This document shows positions 8,048-18,222 of a stretch of DNA of 64,000 nt, in pieces. Origin of the DNA: Corynebacterium jeikeium (GTDB lineage Bacteria > Actinomycetota > Actinomycetes > Mycobacteriales > Mycobacteriaceae); assembly GCF_000738175.1 (NCBI RefSeq), contig NZ_JFCH01000011.1, positions 62,001 through 126,000 of the forward strand, given 5' to 3'. Both the position numbers and the translations under genes were made by a program. Positions within the stretch are counted from its first letter, which is position 1, and the number at the start of each line of letters is the position of its first letter. Under the pieces are notes generated by a model. That model was given only the letters and a program-made list of their open reading frames with translations, was not told where the DNA came from and did not search any database.

Positions 8048-8914
8048 ATGGGAATCGAATTCGACCCTAGCCCACAACTCAAGCAGTACGCGCACCCAAA
8101 CAAGCTGGTCACGAACGCTTGGCTCGGCGCAAAGCTGGGGACTCCCGGCCTCAAGGTCGTCGAGGTGGATGCCGATTCGCTTTTATACGATATTGGTCAC
8201 ATTCCCACCGCCGTGCGCCTGAAATGGTACGAAGACCTCTCGGATCCGGTGTGGCGTGACCTTATCGGGCCAAAGGAATTCGAGGAACTCATGGGCCGCC
8301 TGGACATCTCCCGGGAAGACACGGTGGTGTTCTACGGCGACCACGCCAACCTGTGGGCCGTGTACGCGCTGTGGGTCTTCGAGCTTTTCGGCCACCCGGA
8401 TGTGCGGATCCTGGACGGCGGGCGAGACGCCTGGATGCAAGAGGAACGCGAGATTTCCTATGCCGTCGATGAGGTTTCGCCGCGCCCCGTCTACTCAGTT
8501 CCCTCCCACCGAAACGACCACACCCACCGCATCTTCGTCGACGAGCTGCGCACGAAGTTCGACGGCACCCAGGTGATCGACCTGCGCAACGCCGAGGAGT
8601 ACACCGGCGAGGTAACCCTGCCCGGCTACCCGATCCGCCGCAACGGGCACGTGCCGGGAGCCAAGAACCTGCGCGCCGACTCCTCGCTGCTGGCCAACTC
8701 GCGCTTCCGCCCCGCCGAGGCCATCGAGGCCATCCATGCCGAACTGGAGCTAGACCCCCACCGCGAGACCGTTGTTTATTGCAACAACGGCGCCCGGGCC
8801 GCACTCGAGTGGTTCGTGCTGCGCTTCCTCCTGGGGTGGGAAAACGTGCGGGTTTACGATGGCTCGTGGATCGAATGGGGAAACATGATGCGCGTGCCCA
8901 TCGAACGTGCCTAA
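8048..8914 (+). CDS. sseA: Thiosulfate sulfurtransferase, two-domain rhodanese
   Basis: A 288-residue tandem rhodanese. The N-terminal domain carries DTVVFYGDHANLWAVYALWVFELFGH and LDGGRDAW, which lack the catalytic cysteine. The C-terminal domain has QVIDLRNAEEY and the active loop VVYCNNGARA with C245. The loop differs from the common CRxGxRS form, which may change sulfur-donor preference. It is immediately upstream of accBC, the order I recall from C. glutamicum (thtR-accBC). The physiological acceptor cannot be read from sequence. Confidence 0.88.
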   Translation: MGIEFDPSPQLKQYAHPNKLVTNAWLGAKLGTPGLKVVEVDADSLLYDIGHIPTAVRLKWYEDLSDPVWRDLIGPKEFEELMGRLDISREDTVVFYGDHANLWAVYALWVFELFGHPDVRILDGGRDAWMQEEREISYAVDEVSPRPVYSVPSHRNDHTHRIFVDELRTKFDGTQVIDLRNAEEYTGEVTLPGYPIRRNGHVPGAKNLRADSSLLANSRFRPAEAIEAIHAELELDPHRETVVYCNNGARAALEWFVLRFLLGWENVRVYDGSWIEWGNMMRVPIERA

Positions 8915-8970
8915 CAGGGGCGTGTAGCCTCATTAACTAACACCTAACTAATAACCCGAAAGGATTGCCC

Positions 8971-10764
8971 GTGACTTCCAGCTCCGCCGCTGACTTGACG
9001 AAGGTACTGATCGCCAACCGTGGCGAGATCGCAGTGCGCGTCATCCGGGCTGCGCGCGACGAGGGCATCACTACCGTTGCCGTGTACGCCGATCCGGATG
9101 CAGAGGCACCCTTCGTGCGCATGGCTGATGAAGCACTGGCTCTCGGCGGCCAGACCTCGGCTGAGACCTACCTGGACATCGAGAAGATCATCGGTGCCGC
9201 GCGTAAGTCCGGCGCCGATGCGATCCACCCTGGATACGGATTCCTGTCGGAGAACGCGGACTTCGCCCAGGCCGTCGTGGATGCGGGTCTGAACTGGATC
9301 GGCCCACCACCAGAGGCTATTCGCAAGCTCGGCGATAAGGTCACTGCCCGAAACATCGCTCTTAGTGTTGACGCCCCTATGACTCCGGGCACTAAGGAAC
9401 CAGTCGCGGATGCCGCAGAGGTCACCGCCTTTGCGGAGCGCCACGGACTTCCGATCGCCATTAAGGCCGCCTTCGGCGGCGGTGGGCGTGGCATGAAGGT
9501 CGCCTACACGATGGACGAGATCCCGGATCTCTTTGAATCCGCAACCCGCGAGGCCATCACCGCCTTCGGCCGCGGCGAGTGCTTCGTGGAGCGCTACCTG
9601 GACCGCGCCCGCCACGTCGAGGCGCAGGTCGTGGCCGATAAGCACGGCAACGTTGTGGTCGCCTCCACCCGCGATTGCTCCGCCCAGCGGCGCTTCCAGA
9701 AGCTCATCGAGGAGGCCCCCGCGCCGTTCTTGAGCGAAGAGCAGAACGAGCGCATCTACTCCTCCGCCAAGGCCATCTGCCGCGAGGCCGGCTACTACGG
9801 CGCGGGCACGGTGGAGTACCTGGTGGGCTCCGACGGGCTGATCAGCTTCCTGGAGGTCAACACCCGCCTGCAGGTGGAGCACCCCGTCACCGAGCAGGTC
9901 ACCGGCTGGGACCTGGTGCGCGAGCAGTTCCGCATCGCTCGCGGCGAGGAGCTATCTCGCACCGAGGATCCGGAAATTGTCGGCCACTCCATCGAGTTCC
10001 GCATCAACGGCGAGGACCCGACGAACAACTTCATGCCGGCCCCGGGCCGCATCCAGACCTACCGCGAGCCCGCCGGCCCCGGCGTGCGCATGGACTCCGG
10101 CATCGAAACCGGCGCGGTGGTCGGCGGACAGTTCGACTCCATGCTGGCCAAGCTCATCGTCACCGGCACCAACCGCACCGAGGCGATCCAACGTTCCCTC
10201 CGGGCGCTGGAAGAGTACGAGGTCGAGGGCATCCCGACCGTGATCCCCTTCCACCAGGCCGCACTGACCGACCCGGCCTTCGTCGCCGAGGACGGCAACT
10301 ACCGCGTGTACACCCGGTGGATCGAAGAGGAATGGGACAACCAGCTGCCCGCTTACGAGGAGCCGCTCGCGCCCGCCGCCGAGGGCGAGCTGCCGAAGGA
10401 GAAGCTGGTCGTGGAGGTCGACGGGCGCCGCGTGGAGGTGCTGGTACCGGGCGAGATCCTGGCGGGTCGTGGCTCGGTGAGCCGCGCTAAGAAGCGCCGC
10501 GCGAATGCCGCGGACATCGCCATCACTGGCGACACGGTGGCCGCCCCGATGCAGGGCACCGTGATCAAGGTGGAGGTTGCGGAAGGCGACGAAGTGGCCG
10601 AGGGCGACGTTCTGCTGGTCCTTGAGGCAATGAAGATGGAGAACGCCGTCAAGGCGCACAAGTCCGGCGTAGTGCAGTCCTTGAGCGTCGGAGGTGGCGA
10701 TGGCGTCACAAAGAATCAGGCACTTATGGAGCTGAAGGACGACAGCTCTACTGATAACGAATAG
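8971..10764 (+). CDS. accBC: Acyl-CoA carboxylase alpha subunit: biotin carboxylase fused to BCCP
   Basis: A 597-residue fused alpha subunit that carboxylates biotin with ATP and bicarbonate. Biotin carboxylase occupies about residues 10-455 ([51 protein letters not shown]). A linker and the biotinyl domain follow (about 525-590), with EAMKMEN holding the biotinylated K near 555. The GTG at 8971 was chosen because GAAAGGA lies 6 bases upstream; an in-frame TTG at 8965 is poorer. It should be modified by BirA and shared among the AccD subunits of the cell. Confidence 0.95.
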   Translation: MTSSSAADLTKVLIANRGEIAVRVIRAARDEGITTVAVYADPDAEAPFVRMADEALALGGQTSAETYLDIEKIIGAARKSGADAIHPGYGFLSENADFAQAVVDAGLNWIGPPPEAIRKLGDKVTARNIALSVDAPMTPGTKEPVADAAEVTAFAERHGLPIAIKAAFGGGGRGMKVAYTMDEIPDLFESATREAITAFGRGECFVERYLDRARHVEAQVVADKHGNVVVASTRDCSAQRRFQKLIEEAPAPFLSEEQNERIYSSAKAICREAGYYGAGTVEYLVGSDGLISFLEVNTRLQVEHPVTEQVTGWDLVREQFRIARGEELSRTEDPEIVGHSIEFRINGEDPTNNFMPAPGRIQTYREPAGPGVRMDSGIETGAVVGGQFDSMLAKLIVTGTNRTEAIQRSLRALEEYEVEGIPTVIPFHQAALTDPAFVAEDGNYRVYTRWIEEEWDNQLPAYEEPLAPAAEGELPKEKLVVEVDGRRVEVLVPGEILAGRGSVSRAKKRRANAADIAITGDTVAAPMQGTVIKVEVAEGDEVAEGDVLLVLEAMKMENAVKAHKSGVVQSLSVGGGDGVTKNQALMELKDDSSTDNE

Positions 10765-10786
10765 ACGAGACAGGAAACTCACCCTC

Positions 10787-11404
10787 ATGACTGAAACCAC
10801 CACCGAGCAGGCCAACAGCTTCGAAAGGAAGACGCCGAAGGGCATGATCTTCCTCGGCCTTGGGCTGCTGATCGTCGCCGTGATCACCGCTATCGTTTCG
10901 CTGGTGGGTGTGAAGGACTTCGGCAAGAGCTACGACGTTAAAGCCGGCAAGGAGTACTACCTACTGGCCGATGAGGACGCTCTGACCGCGAAGGAATGCG
11001 CCCTAGTCGACAGCGAGGGCAAGCAGCTCGTCGACCGCATCGAGGCCGCGGATCTGAAGTTCAGCCAGGATGACCTGGAGATCTCCGACGTCTCCCTGCC
11101 GCTGACGAAGAACAAGGGCGTGTACACCTCCATCAAGTTCACCGAAGACATCGAGGGCGCCGAGTACACCTGCGACCAGGGCAACATCTACATCTCCAAA
11201 TACTCCTCTGGCACCCTGCAGGCACTGCGGTGGGTGACGATGCTGTGCGGCGCTGCGGGCGTAGCCATCCTGATTCTGGCGGCGTTTGCGAACCAGCGTA
11301 AGCGGGTCGCTGATGATGCTGACGACACAGCGGATGCCGACGCTGAGGATACCGAGGACACAGCGGATGCCGACGCTGAGGATACAAAGGACGCAGAAGA
11401 CTGA
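10787..11404 (+). CDS. Two-pass membrane protein with acidic repeat tail
   Basis: A 205-residue protein of unknown function. Membrane segments lie at about 20-42 and 147-168, with a roughly 100-residue extracytoplasmic loop containing C (residues near 68 and 125) that could form a disulfide. The cytoplasmic end is acidic and repetitive (two copies of DTADADAEDT) from a 33-bp DNA duplication. It starts 22 bases after accBC and ends directly at the glpK start, so it belongs to an accBC-orf-glpK operon. Confidence 0.75.
   Translation: MTETTTEQANSFERKTPKGMIFLGLGLLIVAVITAIVSLVGVKDFGKSYDVKAGKEYYLLADEDALTAKECALVDSEGKQLVDRIEAADLKFSQDDLEISDVSLPLTKNKGVYTSIKFTEDIEGAEYTCDQGNIYISKYSSGTLQALRWVTMLCGAAGVAILILAAFANQRKRVADDADDTADADAEDTEDTADADAEDTKDAED
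11324..11384 (+). repeat. 33-bp tandem duplication in coding sequence
   Basis: A 28-base segment beginning GACACAGCGG occurs at 11324-11351 and identically at 11357-11384. It adds 11 acidic residues in frame and is a likely site of length variation. Confidence 0.9.
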
Positions 11405-12991
11405 GTGGTAGAAAACCTTACGAACCAGCTGACCGGGACCTTGGCTAAGTGGAAAAGCTCCAAGAGGGGCTACGTATTGGCGCTTGACCAGGGGACCACG
11501 TCTACCCGCTGCATCATTTTTGACGCACACGGCAAGATCATCAGCTCCAGCCACATGGAGCACCAGCAGATCTTCCCCCGCCCCGGCTGGGTGGAGCACG
11601 ACCCGGAGGAGATCCGGCGCAACACCCGGCGCGTGATGGCGGACGCGGCGGCTTCCCACGACATTCCGATAGAAGAGTTCGCCGCGGTGGGTATCACCAA
11701 CCAGCGCGAAACCACCGTCGTGTGGGACCGCGCCACCGGCAAACCCATCTACAACGCCATCGTGTGGCAGGACACGCGCACCGACAAGATCGTGAGCTCC
11801 TTGAGCGAAGAGCAAAAGGCCATGATCTTCGAGCGCACCGGCCTGAACGCCTCTACCTACTTCGCCGGGCCGAAGATCCAGTGGATCCTGGACAACGTCG
11901 ACGGCGCCCGCGAGAAGGCAGGGCGCGGAGAGCTGGCCTTCGGCACCATCGACTCGTGGCTGATCTGGGAACTCACCCGCCGCTCACTCAAGAAGTCCAA
12001 GGCGGGCCGCAGCGACCATGCCCGGCACGTCACGGACGTCACCAATGCCTCGCGCACCATGCTGATGGATCTGCGGACGCAGAAGTGGGATCCGGAGCTG
12101 TGCGAGCTGTTCGGCGTGCCGGAATCTATGCTGCCGGAGATCGTCAGCTCCTCCGAGGTCGTCGGGAAGGTCCGCCGCAGTGGGCCGGTGCAGGGCGTGC
12201 CGATCGCGGGCATCCTGGGCGACCAGCAGGCCGCCGCCTTCGGCCAGGTGTGCTTCAACCAGGGCGAGGCGAAGAACACCTACGGCACTGGCAACTTCCT
12301 GCTGATGAATACCGGCACCGAGCCGCAGTGGTCCGAGCACGGGCTGATCACTACCGTCGCCTACCGGCTGGGCAACCAGCCCGCCGTGTACGCACTGGAG
12401 GGATCCATCGCCGTCACCGGCTCCCTGGTGCAGTGGTTGCGCGACAACCTGGGGTTCTTCGATACCGCGGACGACATCGAGCCGCTGGCCCGCAGCGTGG
12501 ACGATAACGGCGGCTGCTACATCGTGCCGGCCTTCAGCGGACTGCTGGCGCCGCACTGGCGCCCCGAGGCTCGCGGCATCATCGCGGGGCTGACCCGCTA
12601 CGTGACGAAGGCGCATATCGCCCGTGCCGCGCTGGAGGCCACGGCCTTCCAGACTCGCGAGGTGGTCGAGGCCATGAACGCGGACTCGCAGGTGGATCTG
12701 AAGAATCTGCGCGTCGACGGTGGCATGGTGGTCAATTCGCTGCTGATGCAGTTCCAGGCCGACCAGCTGGAGGTTCCGGTGACGGTGCCGGAGGTTTCGG
12801 AGACCACCGCCCTCGGAGCGGCCTACGCCGCCGGGCTGGCCGTGGGCTTCTACCGGGACCTCGACGAGCTGGTTTCCCTCTGGCAGGAGGAAAAGACCTA
12901 CTTCCCCGAGGGGGATCCCGAGGAGCGCAAGATCGCCTACGACAAGTGGAAGCGCGCCGTGGAGCGGACGTTCAACTGGACCGAGGATTAG
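11405..12991 (+). CDS. glpK: Glycerol kinase GlpK
   Basis: A 528-residue FGGY kinase that phosphorylates glycerol to sn-glycerol 3-phosphate. Landmarks are [13 protein letters not shown] near residue 23, [48 protein letters not shown] and [10 protein letters not shown]. It is about 25 residues longer than typical, owing to an N-terminal extension and an insertion ([17 protein letters not shown]). The GTG directly follows the TGA of the preceding gene, implying coupling. No glpF or glpD is adjacent. Confidence 0.94.
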   Translation: MVENLTNQLTGTLAKWKSSKRGYVLALDQGTTSTRCIIFDAHGKIISSSHMEHQQIFPRPGWVEHDPEEIRRNTRRVMADAAASHDIPIEEFAAVGITNQRETTVVWDRATGKPIYNAIVWQDTRTDKIVSSLSEEQKAMIFERTGLNASTYFAGPKIQWILDNVDGAREKAGRGELAFGTIDSWLIWELTRRSLKKSKAGRSDHARHVTDVTNASRTMLMDLRTQKWDPELCELFGVPESMLPEIVSSSEVVGKVRRSGPVQGVPIAGILGDQQAAAFGQVCFNQGEAKNTYGTGNFLLMNTGTEPQWSEHGLITTVAYRLGNQPAVYALEGSIAVTGSLVQWLRDNLGFFDTADDIEPLARSVDDNGGCYIVPAFSGLLAPHWRPEARGIIAGLTRYVTKAHIARAALEATAFQTREVVEAMNADSQVDLKNLRVDGGMVVNSLLMQFQADQLEVPVTVPEVSETTALGAAYAAGLAVGFYRDLDELVSLWQEEKTYFPEGDPEERKIAYDKWKRAVERTFNWTED

Positions 12992-13002
12992 GCTCCGGGT
13001 GC

Positions 13003-13008
13003 TACCTT
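13003..13008 (+). promoter_or_regulatory. -10 box, leaderless start of the DUF1707 gene
   Basis: TACCTT ends 7 bases before the ATG at 13016. Confidence 0.4.
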
Positions 13009-13015
13009 TAGAGGT

Positions 13016-13597
13016 ATGAACGAACCGTCCCGCCGTGAAATCCGCATCTCCGATGTCGACCGTAGCGACGCTATCAGCGCGCTCGGTGAGCACTTCGCCG
13101 ACGGTCGGCTCACCATGTCCGAATACGAGGAGCGCGTGCAGCAGGCCACCACGTCCCGCTCCGAGCGCGAGCTCGCGCAGTTATTCACCGACCTTCCACC
13201 GTTGGAGGCTTCGCGCGAGCTGGTTCCCTACTACTCCGCCCACGAGGTCGATCGCCAATACCGTAGCGGCCGGAACGTGCGCCTGGGCTTGTTGCTCAGC
13301 ACCGTGATCGGCAGCAGCGCCCTTGCCATGCTCCTCAATGGCGTGTGGGCGAACTCCCCCATCCTTTTGCTAATGATCCCACTGGTCTTCGTGCTGCTCT
13401 ACATCATGAAGGTCGGCCCTAGGGCCTGGTACGAGCCCAGCCCGGCACAGTTGGAGCGCCAGCGCTTCCGGGAACTGAAGATGCAGCAGCGCGCCCAGCA
13501 GGCGCAGTGGAAGTTCGAGCGCAAGCAGCGCACCCACCAGCTGACCAGCAGCGCGATGAAGTTCGCGCAGAAGCGCCTTAACGGAACTGGTCAATAA
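13016..13597 (+). CDS. DUF1707 domain membrane protein
   Basis: A 193-residue protein. Residues 8-60 match DUF1707 (ISDVDRSDAISALGEHFADGRLTMSEYEERV..A..ART-like), a short domain common in actinobacteria, sometimes described as SHOCT-like. Two membrane segments follow (about 90-105 and 112-130), then a basic, Gln-rich coiled C-terminus. Function unknown. It converges with and overlaps the M20 gene by 20 bases. Confidence 0.8.
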   Translation: MNEPSRREIRISDVDRSDAISALGEHFADGRLTMSEYEERVQQATTSRSERELAQLFTDLPPLEASRELVPYYSAHEVDRQYRSGRNVRLGLLLSTVIGSSALAMLLNGVWANSPILLLMIPLVFVLLYIMKVGPRAWYEPSPAQLERQRFRELKMQQRAQQAQWKFERKQRTHQLTSSAMKFAQKRLNGTGQ

Positions 13598-14810
13598 CCC
13601 CGGCGAACAGGCGGATGCCGATGCCGAGGGCGCGCTCGTCGAACACGATGTCCGGCTGGTGCAGGTCGGGGCGCTCCCCCTTGCCGGTCCACGCGCCCAG
13701 GCGCGCCATGGAGCCCGGGACGTGCTCCAGGTACCAGCTGAAGTCCTCGCCGCCGGTGGATTGCGGGGCCTCCTTCAGCGCGTTCGGATCCACGTCCTTG
13801 ACGGCCTGCGCGAGCGCGGCGGTGGAAACATCGTCGTTCATCACCGGCGGCACGCCCTTGGTGTAGCGCAGCTCGAGCTCGGCTCCGGTAGGTGCCACCA
13901 GGTGCTCTAGGAGTTCTCGCAGGGTTTCTTCGCCACGACGCCACACTCCAACCTCCGCGGTGCGGAACGTACCGAGCAGGCGGACCTCCTGCGGAATTGC
14001 GTTGAAGGTGGAGCCGCCGTTGATTGCGCCGAAGGTCAGCACCGTGCCGGTGCGTGGGTCCACGGTGCGGGACAGCAGGCCCGGCAGCTGCGAGGCGATG
14101 AGGCCTGCGGTGTACACCAGATCCGCCGCCAGGTGCGGACGGGAGGTGTGGCCGCCATGGCCGCGCAGGATGATCTCCACCACGTCGCTGGCGGAGGTGA
14201 TCGCACCGGTGCGCACGCCGATCTCGCCGGTGCGCAGCTTCGGCTCGCAGTGGACGGCAAAGATGCGGGACACGCCATGAAGCGCTCCGGCTTCGATGAC
14301 GTCCACCGCGCCGCCGTCCATGACTTCTTCGGCGGGCTGGAAGATAAAGCGAACCTGAACTCCCAGGGCATCCTCCCCGTGGGCGTCAACAAAATCGGCA
14401 AGGGCGACGGCCAGCCCCAGCACGATTGTGGTGTGGATGTCGTGACCGCAGGCGTGCATAACCCCCGGCACCTCGGAGGCGTAGTCGAGGCCTGTGACCT
14501 CTTGCAACGGCAGCGCGTCGATGTCACCGCGGAAGGCGATACGGGGCGCGCCGACAGGGCCGATGTCGGCGATCAGGCCCGTGGAAGGCAGGGCCACGGG
14601 CTGCAGCCCAGCGCGCTCGAGTTCGGCGGCGAGGAAGCGGGTGGTCTCCGTCTCCATGTGCGACAGCTCGGGGTTGCGGTGCAGGTGACGCCGCCAGTCG
14701 ATGACCCGCTGTGCGTTGTCCCGCGTCCAGTTCTGCACGAACTGGGCGACGGAATGGGTGCTGCTTTCCTGCGCGCGTTCCTGTGTGCCGTCTTGCACTT
14801 GAATACTCAC
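13578..14810 (-). CDS. M20-family amidohydrolase (AmiA/HipO-like)
   Basis: A 410-residue metal-dependent amidohydrolase. WRRHLHRNPELSHMETET, FRGDIDALPLQE, HACGHDIHTT, FIFQPAEEVMDGG, GHGGHTSRPH and STGGEDFSWYLE are the standard motifs of aminoacylase/hippurate-hydrolase-like enzymes, including the two-zinc ligands H, D, E and H. The substrate is probably an N-acyl amino acid or a similar amide; in Corynebacterium such enzymes can release odorants from N-acylglutamine, but nothing here proves that. The GTG start is used, after a short purine-rich leader. It is divergent from PNP. Confidence 0.9.
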   Translation of the reverse strand: MSIQVQDGTQERAQESSTHSVAQFVQNWTRDNAQRVIDWRRHLHRNPELSHMETETTRFLAAELERAGLQPVALPSTGLIADIGPVGAPRIAFRGDIDALPLQEVTGLDYASEVPGVMHACGHDIHTTIVLGLAVALADFVDAHGEDALGVQVRFIFQPAEEVMDGGAVDVIEAGALHGVSRIFAVHCEPKLRTGEIGVRTGAITSASDVVEIILRGHGGHTSRPHLAADLVYTAGLIASQLPGLLSRTVDPRTGTVLTFGAINGGSTFNAIPQEVRLLGTFRTAEVGVWRRGEETLRELLEHLVAPTGAELELRYTKGVPPVMNDDVSTAALAQAVKDVDPNALKEAPQSTGGEDFSWYLEHVPGSMARLGAWTGKGERPDLHQPDIVFDERALGIGIRLFAGVIDQFR

Positions 14811-14853
14811 GTCCCTCTCACTTTTACTGACCTGTCTAGTCTAGCGCCTGCGG

Positions 14854-14859
14854 TATTCT
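14854..14859 (+). promoter_or_regulatory. -10 box, leaderless start of the PNP gene
   Basis: TATTCT ends 8 bases before the ATG at 14868, and no ribosome-binding sequence is present. Confidence 0.5.
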
Positions 14860-14867
14860 TGGTTGGC

Positions 14868-15680
14868 ATGACTGCTTCCCCAAATCCCTATGAACTGGCC
14901 GCAGAGGCTGCGGCGGCGCTGAAGGAGCGCACCGGCCTCGATTCCTATGACTGTGCCGTGGTGCTCGGCTCTGGGTGGCGCCCCGCCGCCGACGTGCTGT
15001 GCGAAGGCGCGGAAGACCTGCAGGAGTTCCCGATGTCGGAGCTGCCGGGCTTCCTTGCTCCCACCGCGCAGGGGCACGGCGGCACTGTGCGCAGCGCCCG
15101 CATCGGCAGCCGCAACGTGCTGGTGCTGTTGGGCCGCACCCACGCCTACGAGGGCCACGAGCTGTGGCGCACTGCCCATGCGGTCCGCACCGCCGCGGCC
15201 GCGGGCGTGCAGACGATCGTGCTGACCAACGCCGCGGGCGGCCTGACCGAGGGCATGACCGTCGGCGAGCCGGTGCTGATCGCCGATCACATTAACTTCA
15301 CCGCCAAGACACCCCTGACGGGCGCGAACTTCGTGAACCTGGTGGATGCCTACAACCCCGAACTGCGCGCCAAGGTGCAAAAGCTACGCCCCGGCATGCG
15401 CGAGGCCGTGTACGCAATGATGCCTGGGCCGCAGTACGAAACCCCGGCGGAGATCCACATGCTGCGCACCCTGGGCGCAGGCCTGGTGGGCATGTCCACG
15501 GTCTACGAGACGATCGCCGCGCGTGAGGCGGACGTGGACGTGCTGGGGATCTCGCTGGTCACGAACCTGGCCGCAGGGGTTACCGGCGAGGCCCTGAACC
15601 ACGAGGAGGTCCTGCAGGCGGGCAAGGAAGCTGCCAACGACATGGGCAAGCTGCTCGGCGAGCTGGTGAACAACCTATGA
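14868..15680 (+). CDS. Purine-nucleoside phosphorylase (trimeric type)
   Basis: A 270-residue enzyme that phosphorolyses (deoxy)inosine and (deoxy)guanosine to base and pentose-1-phosphate. It carries VLGSGWRP near residue 29 (phosphate loop), LLGRTHAYEGH, TIVLTNAAGGL, HINFTAKTPLTG and MPGPQYETPAEI, with VVGMST-like selectivity residues (LVGMSTVYE). Its stop overlaps the start of the sugar-phosphate mutase, which would use the pentose phosphate or hexose phosphates. The same deoD-pmmB-upp order occurs in M. tuberculosis (from memory). Confidence 0.92.
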   Translation: MTASPNPYELAAEAAAALKERTGLDSYDCAVVLGSGWRPAADVLCEGAEDLQEFPMSELPGFLAPTAQGHGGTVRSARIGSRNVLVLLGRTHAYEGHELWRTAHAVRTAAAAGVQTIVLTNAAGGLTEGMTVGEPVLIADHINFTAKTPLTGANFVNLVDAYNPELRAKVQKLRPGMREAVYAMMPGPQYETPAEIHMLRTLGAGLVGMSTVYETIAAREADVDVLGISLVTNLAAGVTGEALNHEEVLQAGKEAANDMGKLLGELVNNL

Positions 15681-17212
15681 GCCAGTTGAAGTTCGGCACC
15701 GCCGGCCTACGCGCCAAAATCGGCCCCGGGCCAGACGAGATGAACGTCGGCACCGTCACCCGCGCCACGGCTGGTGTGGCTGCGTGGCTCAAGGAACGGA
15801 AGCGCCCCTTGCGCGCCGACGGGGTTTTTCGTGCGGCTGTGGGCTATGACGCCCGCTACGCCTCCCACGCCCTAGCCCGTGCGACGGCGGAAACCTTCGC
15901 CGGCGCAGGCTTCGACGTGACCCTCATCGCGGAACCCTCCCCCACCCCGGTGTTGGCGTGGCTGGTGCGCTCACGGCGCATGGACGTGGGCGTGCAGATC
16001 ACCGCCTCGCACAATCCGGCGCAGGACAACGGCTACAAGCTGTACCTGGACGGCGGCTCTCAGCTGGTCTCCCCCGCCGACCGGCAGATCGAGGAGCACA
16101 TTGCCGCCCAGCCAACTGACGCGGCGAAGATCCCCCGCTCCGAGGCGAAGTCTGTAGACCTGTCCGTGGTCTCCGGCTACGTCACCGAGCTGAGCACCCT
16201 GGTGGCCACCGGCCGCCAGGCGGAGCTGGCGCCGCGGCGGAAACTGAAGATCCTCTACACCCCCATGCACGGCGTGGGAGGCAATGCCCTGGAGTGGGCC
16301 TTGCGCGAAAACGGCTTCGGCAACGTGCACGCGGTGGCCTCGCAGCGCTGGCCGGACCCGACCTTCCCGACAGTGGACTTCCCCAACCCTGAGGAGCCGG
16401 GTGCCACCGACGCGCTGCTGGAAGAAGCCCGCGCCATCGATGCGGACCTGCTGATCGCCCTGGATCCGGATGCGGACCGCTGCATGCTGGGGCTTAAGCG
16501 CGCGGACGGCGATTATCACATGCTGCGCGGCGACGAGGCCGGCCCCTTGCTGGCGCGCCGGGTGTTGGCGGGCGTAGGGGCGTCCACAAAGAACAAGCAT
16601 GTAGTAGCGACAACGGTGGTCAGCTCGCAGCTGCTGGGGCGCATGGCGCGCGCCGAGGGCTGGGACTACGTGGAGACGCTGACTGGGTTTAAGAACCTGG
16701 CGCGTGCTGCCCAAGGGCGGCCCGGCGAGCTGGCCTTTGCCTACGAGGAGGCGATCGGCACCGCACCCGCGCCGCACATCGTGGCGGATAAGGATGGCAT
16801 TGCGACGGCGTTGATCGCGGCGGCGTGGGCGGCCGAGACGGATCTGGTCGCCGAGCTGGATGACATCGAGGCCACCTATGGCGTGTTCAGGACCGCGCAG
16901 GTCAGCGCCCGTTTCGACAGTGCGGAGCAAGCACAAGAGCTGATCGCGCGCTGGGCGGATAACCCTCCGGCGGAGCTCGCGGGTGCGGCCATGCAGGCCG
17001 GGCCGATCGAGGATTCCGCGGGCAACCGCACCGACGGCGTGCGTCTGGTGGGCACTGCCGGGGATATGGGACTGCGCGTGATCGCCCGCGCGTCCGGCAC
17101 CGAGCCGAAGGCGAAGTTCTACCTGGAGGTCAGCGCGGAGCCAGGGGCGGATGGGCAGGCCGTGGAGGCGCTGCTGGAGCGCCTAAAGGTCGATGTTTCG
17201 GGGGCCGTATAG
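15677..17212 (+). CDS. pmmB: Phospho-sugar mutase (PmmB-like phosphomannomutase/phosphopentomutase)
   Basis: A 511-residue alpha-D-phosphohexomutase. FGTAGLRA lies at residues 6-13, the phosphoserine loop [13 protein letters not shown] has S111, the metal loop DPDADR lies near 262-267, and a C-terminal sugar-phosphate recognition segment [12 protein letters not shown] is present. The close link with PNP suggests it isomerises (deoxy)ribose-1-phosphate as well as, or instead of, mannose phosphate. It overlaps PNP by 4 bases (ATGA) and runs 30 bases into the convergent upp gene. Confidence 0.88.
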   Translation: MSQLKFGTAGLRAKIGPGPDEMNVGTVTRATAGVAAWLKERKRPLRADGVFRAAVGYDARYASHALARATAETFAGAGFDVTLIAEPSPTPVLAWLVRSRRMDVGVQITASHNPAQDNGYKLYLDGGSQLVSPADRQIEEHIAAQPTDAAKIPRSEAKSVDLSVVSGYVTELSTLVATGRQAELAPRRKLKILYTPMHGVGGNALEWALRENGFGNVHAVASQRWPDPTFPTVDFPNPEEPGATDALLEEARAIDADLLIALDPDADRCMLGLKRADGDYHMLRGDEAGPLLARRVLAGVGASTKNKHVVATTVVSSQLLGRMARAEGWDYVETLTGFKNLARAAQGRPGELAFAYEEAIGTAPAPHIVADKDGIATALIAAAWAAETDLVAELDDIEATYGVFRTAQVSARFDSAEQAQELIARWADNPPAELAGAAMQAGPIEDSAGNRTDGVRLVGTAGDMGLRVIARASGTEPKAKFYLEVSAEPGADGQAVEALLERLKVDVSGAV

Positions 17213-17821
17213 GCGGTCGCCGGCATCGCCTAGGCCGGGGACGATGTACGCCTCCTCGTTCAGGCTGGGGTCGATCGTGGCGGTGAAGAGCCTGCGCACG
17301 CTCACATTGGCCTCCACTAGCGCATCCACGCCCGGCTGGGCGGAGACCATGCACACACAGGTGATGTCGTTGGCGCCGCGATCCTCCAGCAGGCGGATGG
17401 CGTGCAGCAGCGAGCCGCCGGTGGCCAGCATCGGGTCTACCAGGAACACCGGCTGGTCGCTGAGGTCGTCCGGCAATGCTTCCAGGTAGGGCACCGGCTC
17501 GTGGGTGGTTTCGTCGCGGGCCATGCCGATGAATCCGACCTGCGCGTCGGGAATCATGGACAGCGCCGGGTCGATCATGCCCAGGCCTGCACGGATGACG
17601 GGCACGATGATCGGGGGCTTTTCCAGCCGCGTGCCCGTGGTGGTGGCGACGGGGGTTTCGAGCTCGAAGTGCTCTACCACCAGGTCCGCCGAGGCCTCGT
17701 AGATCAGCATGGCCCCCAGGTCGGACAAAGCAGCGCGGAACTGTGCGTTGTCGCTGTTCTTGTCGCGCATGATGCTGAGCCGGGAGGCGACGAGCGGATG
17801 ATTAACCACCTGAATTTCCAT
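17183..17821 (-). CDS. upp: Uracil phosphoribosyltransferase Upp
   Basis: A 212-residue salvage enzyme that converts uracil and PRPP to [26 protein letters not shown], the [20 protein letters not shown] segment, the PRPP loop [13 protein letters not shown] and the C-terminal uracil-binding [15 protein letters not shown] are all present. The ATG at 17821 is favoured because TAGAGT sits 8 bases upstream as a leaderless -10 box. Confidence 0.96.
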   Translation of the reverse strand: MEIQVVNHPLVASRLSIMRDKNSDNAQFRAALSDLGAMLIYEASADLVVEHFELETPVATTTGTRLEKPPIIVPVIRAGLGMIDPALSMIPDAQVGFIGMARDETTHEPVPYLEALPDDLSDQPVFLVDPMLATGGSLLHAIRLLEDRGANDITCVCMVSAQPGVDALVEANVSVRRLFTATIDPSLNEEAYIVPGLGDAGDRLYGPRNIDL

Positions 17822-17829
17822 GGTTCCCC

Positions 17830-17835
17830 ACTCTA
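17830..17835 (-). promoter_or_regulatory. -10 box, leaderless start of upp
   Basis: TAGAGT on the minus strand lies 8 bases before the upp ATG. The GGGGA between them is only 3 bases from the ATG, too close for a normal ribosome site. Confidence 0.4.
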
Positions 17836-17909
17836 GTTGATCCGCAATTGAACTTTTTGCGCCGAGGCGGAGTCTAAAGAAGCTGCAGAGTGTTTTTGGG
17901 GAGGGTTTC

Positions 17910-18221
17910 ATGCTTTCAGGGGATGCGTTAACGGCCGATTCGGAACTGGTGGGGCGGCTAAAGGGACGCACGCAGGATGTGAGTACGGCGCTGCAGGGAA
18001 AGGTCGCACCGCTGCACGGCGCCGTGGGTATGGTGGCGCCGTCGGCGCTCAAGGATTTTCTACGGGTGCTGTCGACGGCGCGGGACGCCCACGATGGGTT
18101 GCTGCGGGATGCGGAAAGTTACTTTAATGACGCCACGTTTGCCCTGGGGAGCGTTCAGCGCGGACTAGACGGGCACGAGGGCGAATATTCCCACGCCTTC
18201 AGCGGGTTGAGGGAGGTCTGA
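17910..18221 (+). CDS. Small helical protein paired with NlpC/P60 hydrolase
   Basis: 103 residues, with no signal peptide and no cysteine. The predicted fold is mostly helical ([54 protein letters not shown]). Its size and helical hairpin pattern resemble WXG100/ESX-like or DUF2580-like proteins, but neither a WXG nor a YxxxD/E signal is visible. GGGGAGGG precedes the ATG by 4 bases. One base separates its stop from the NlpC/P60 start, so the two are made together and probably act together. Confidence 0.65.
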   Translation: MLSGDALTADSELVGRLKGRTQDVSTALQGKVAPLHGAVGMVAPSALKDFLRVLSTARDAHDGLLRDAESYFNDATFALGSVQRGLDGHEGEYSHAFSGLREV

Positions 18222-18222
18222 A

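Noticed and set aside
14133..14867. Extended N-terminus of PNP (frame open from 14133)
   Set aside because: The extension is antisense to the M20 gene; the leaderless -10 box and family length fix the start at 14868.
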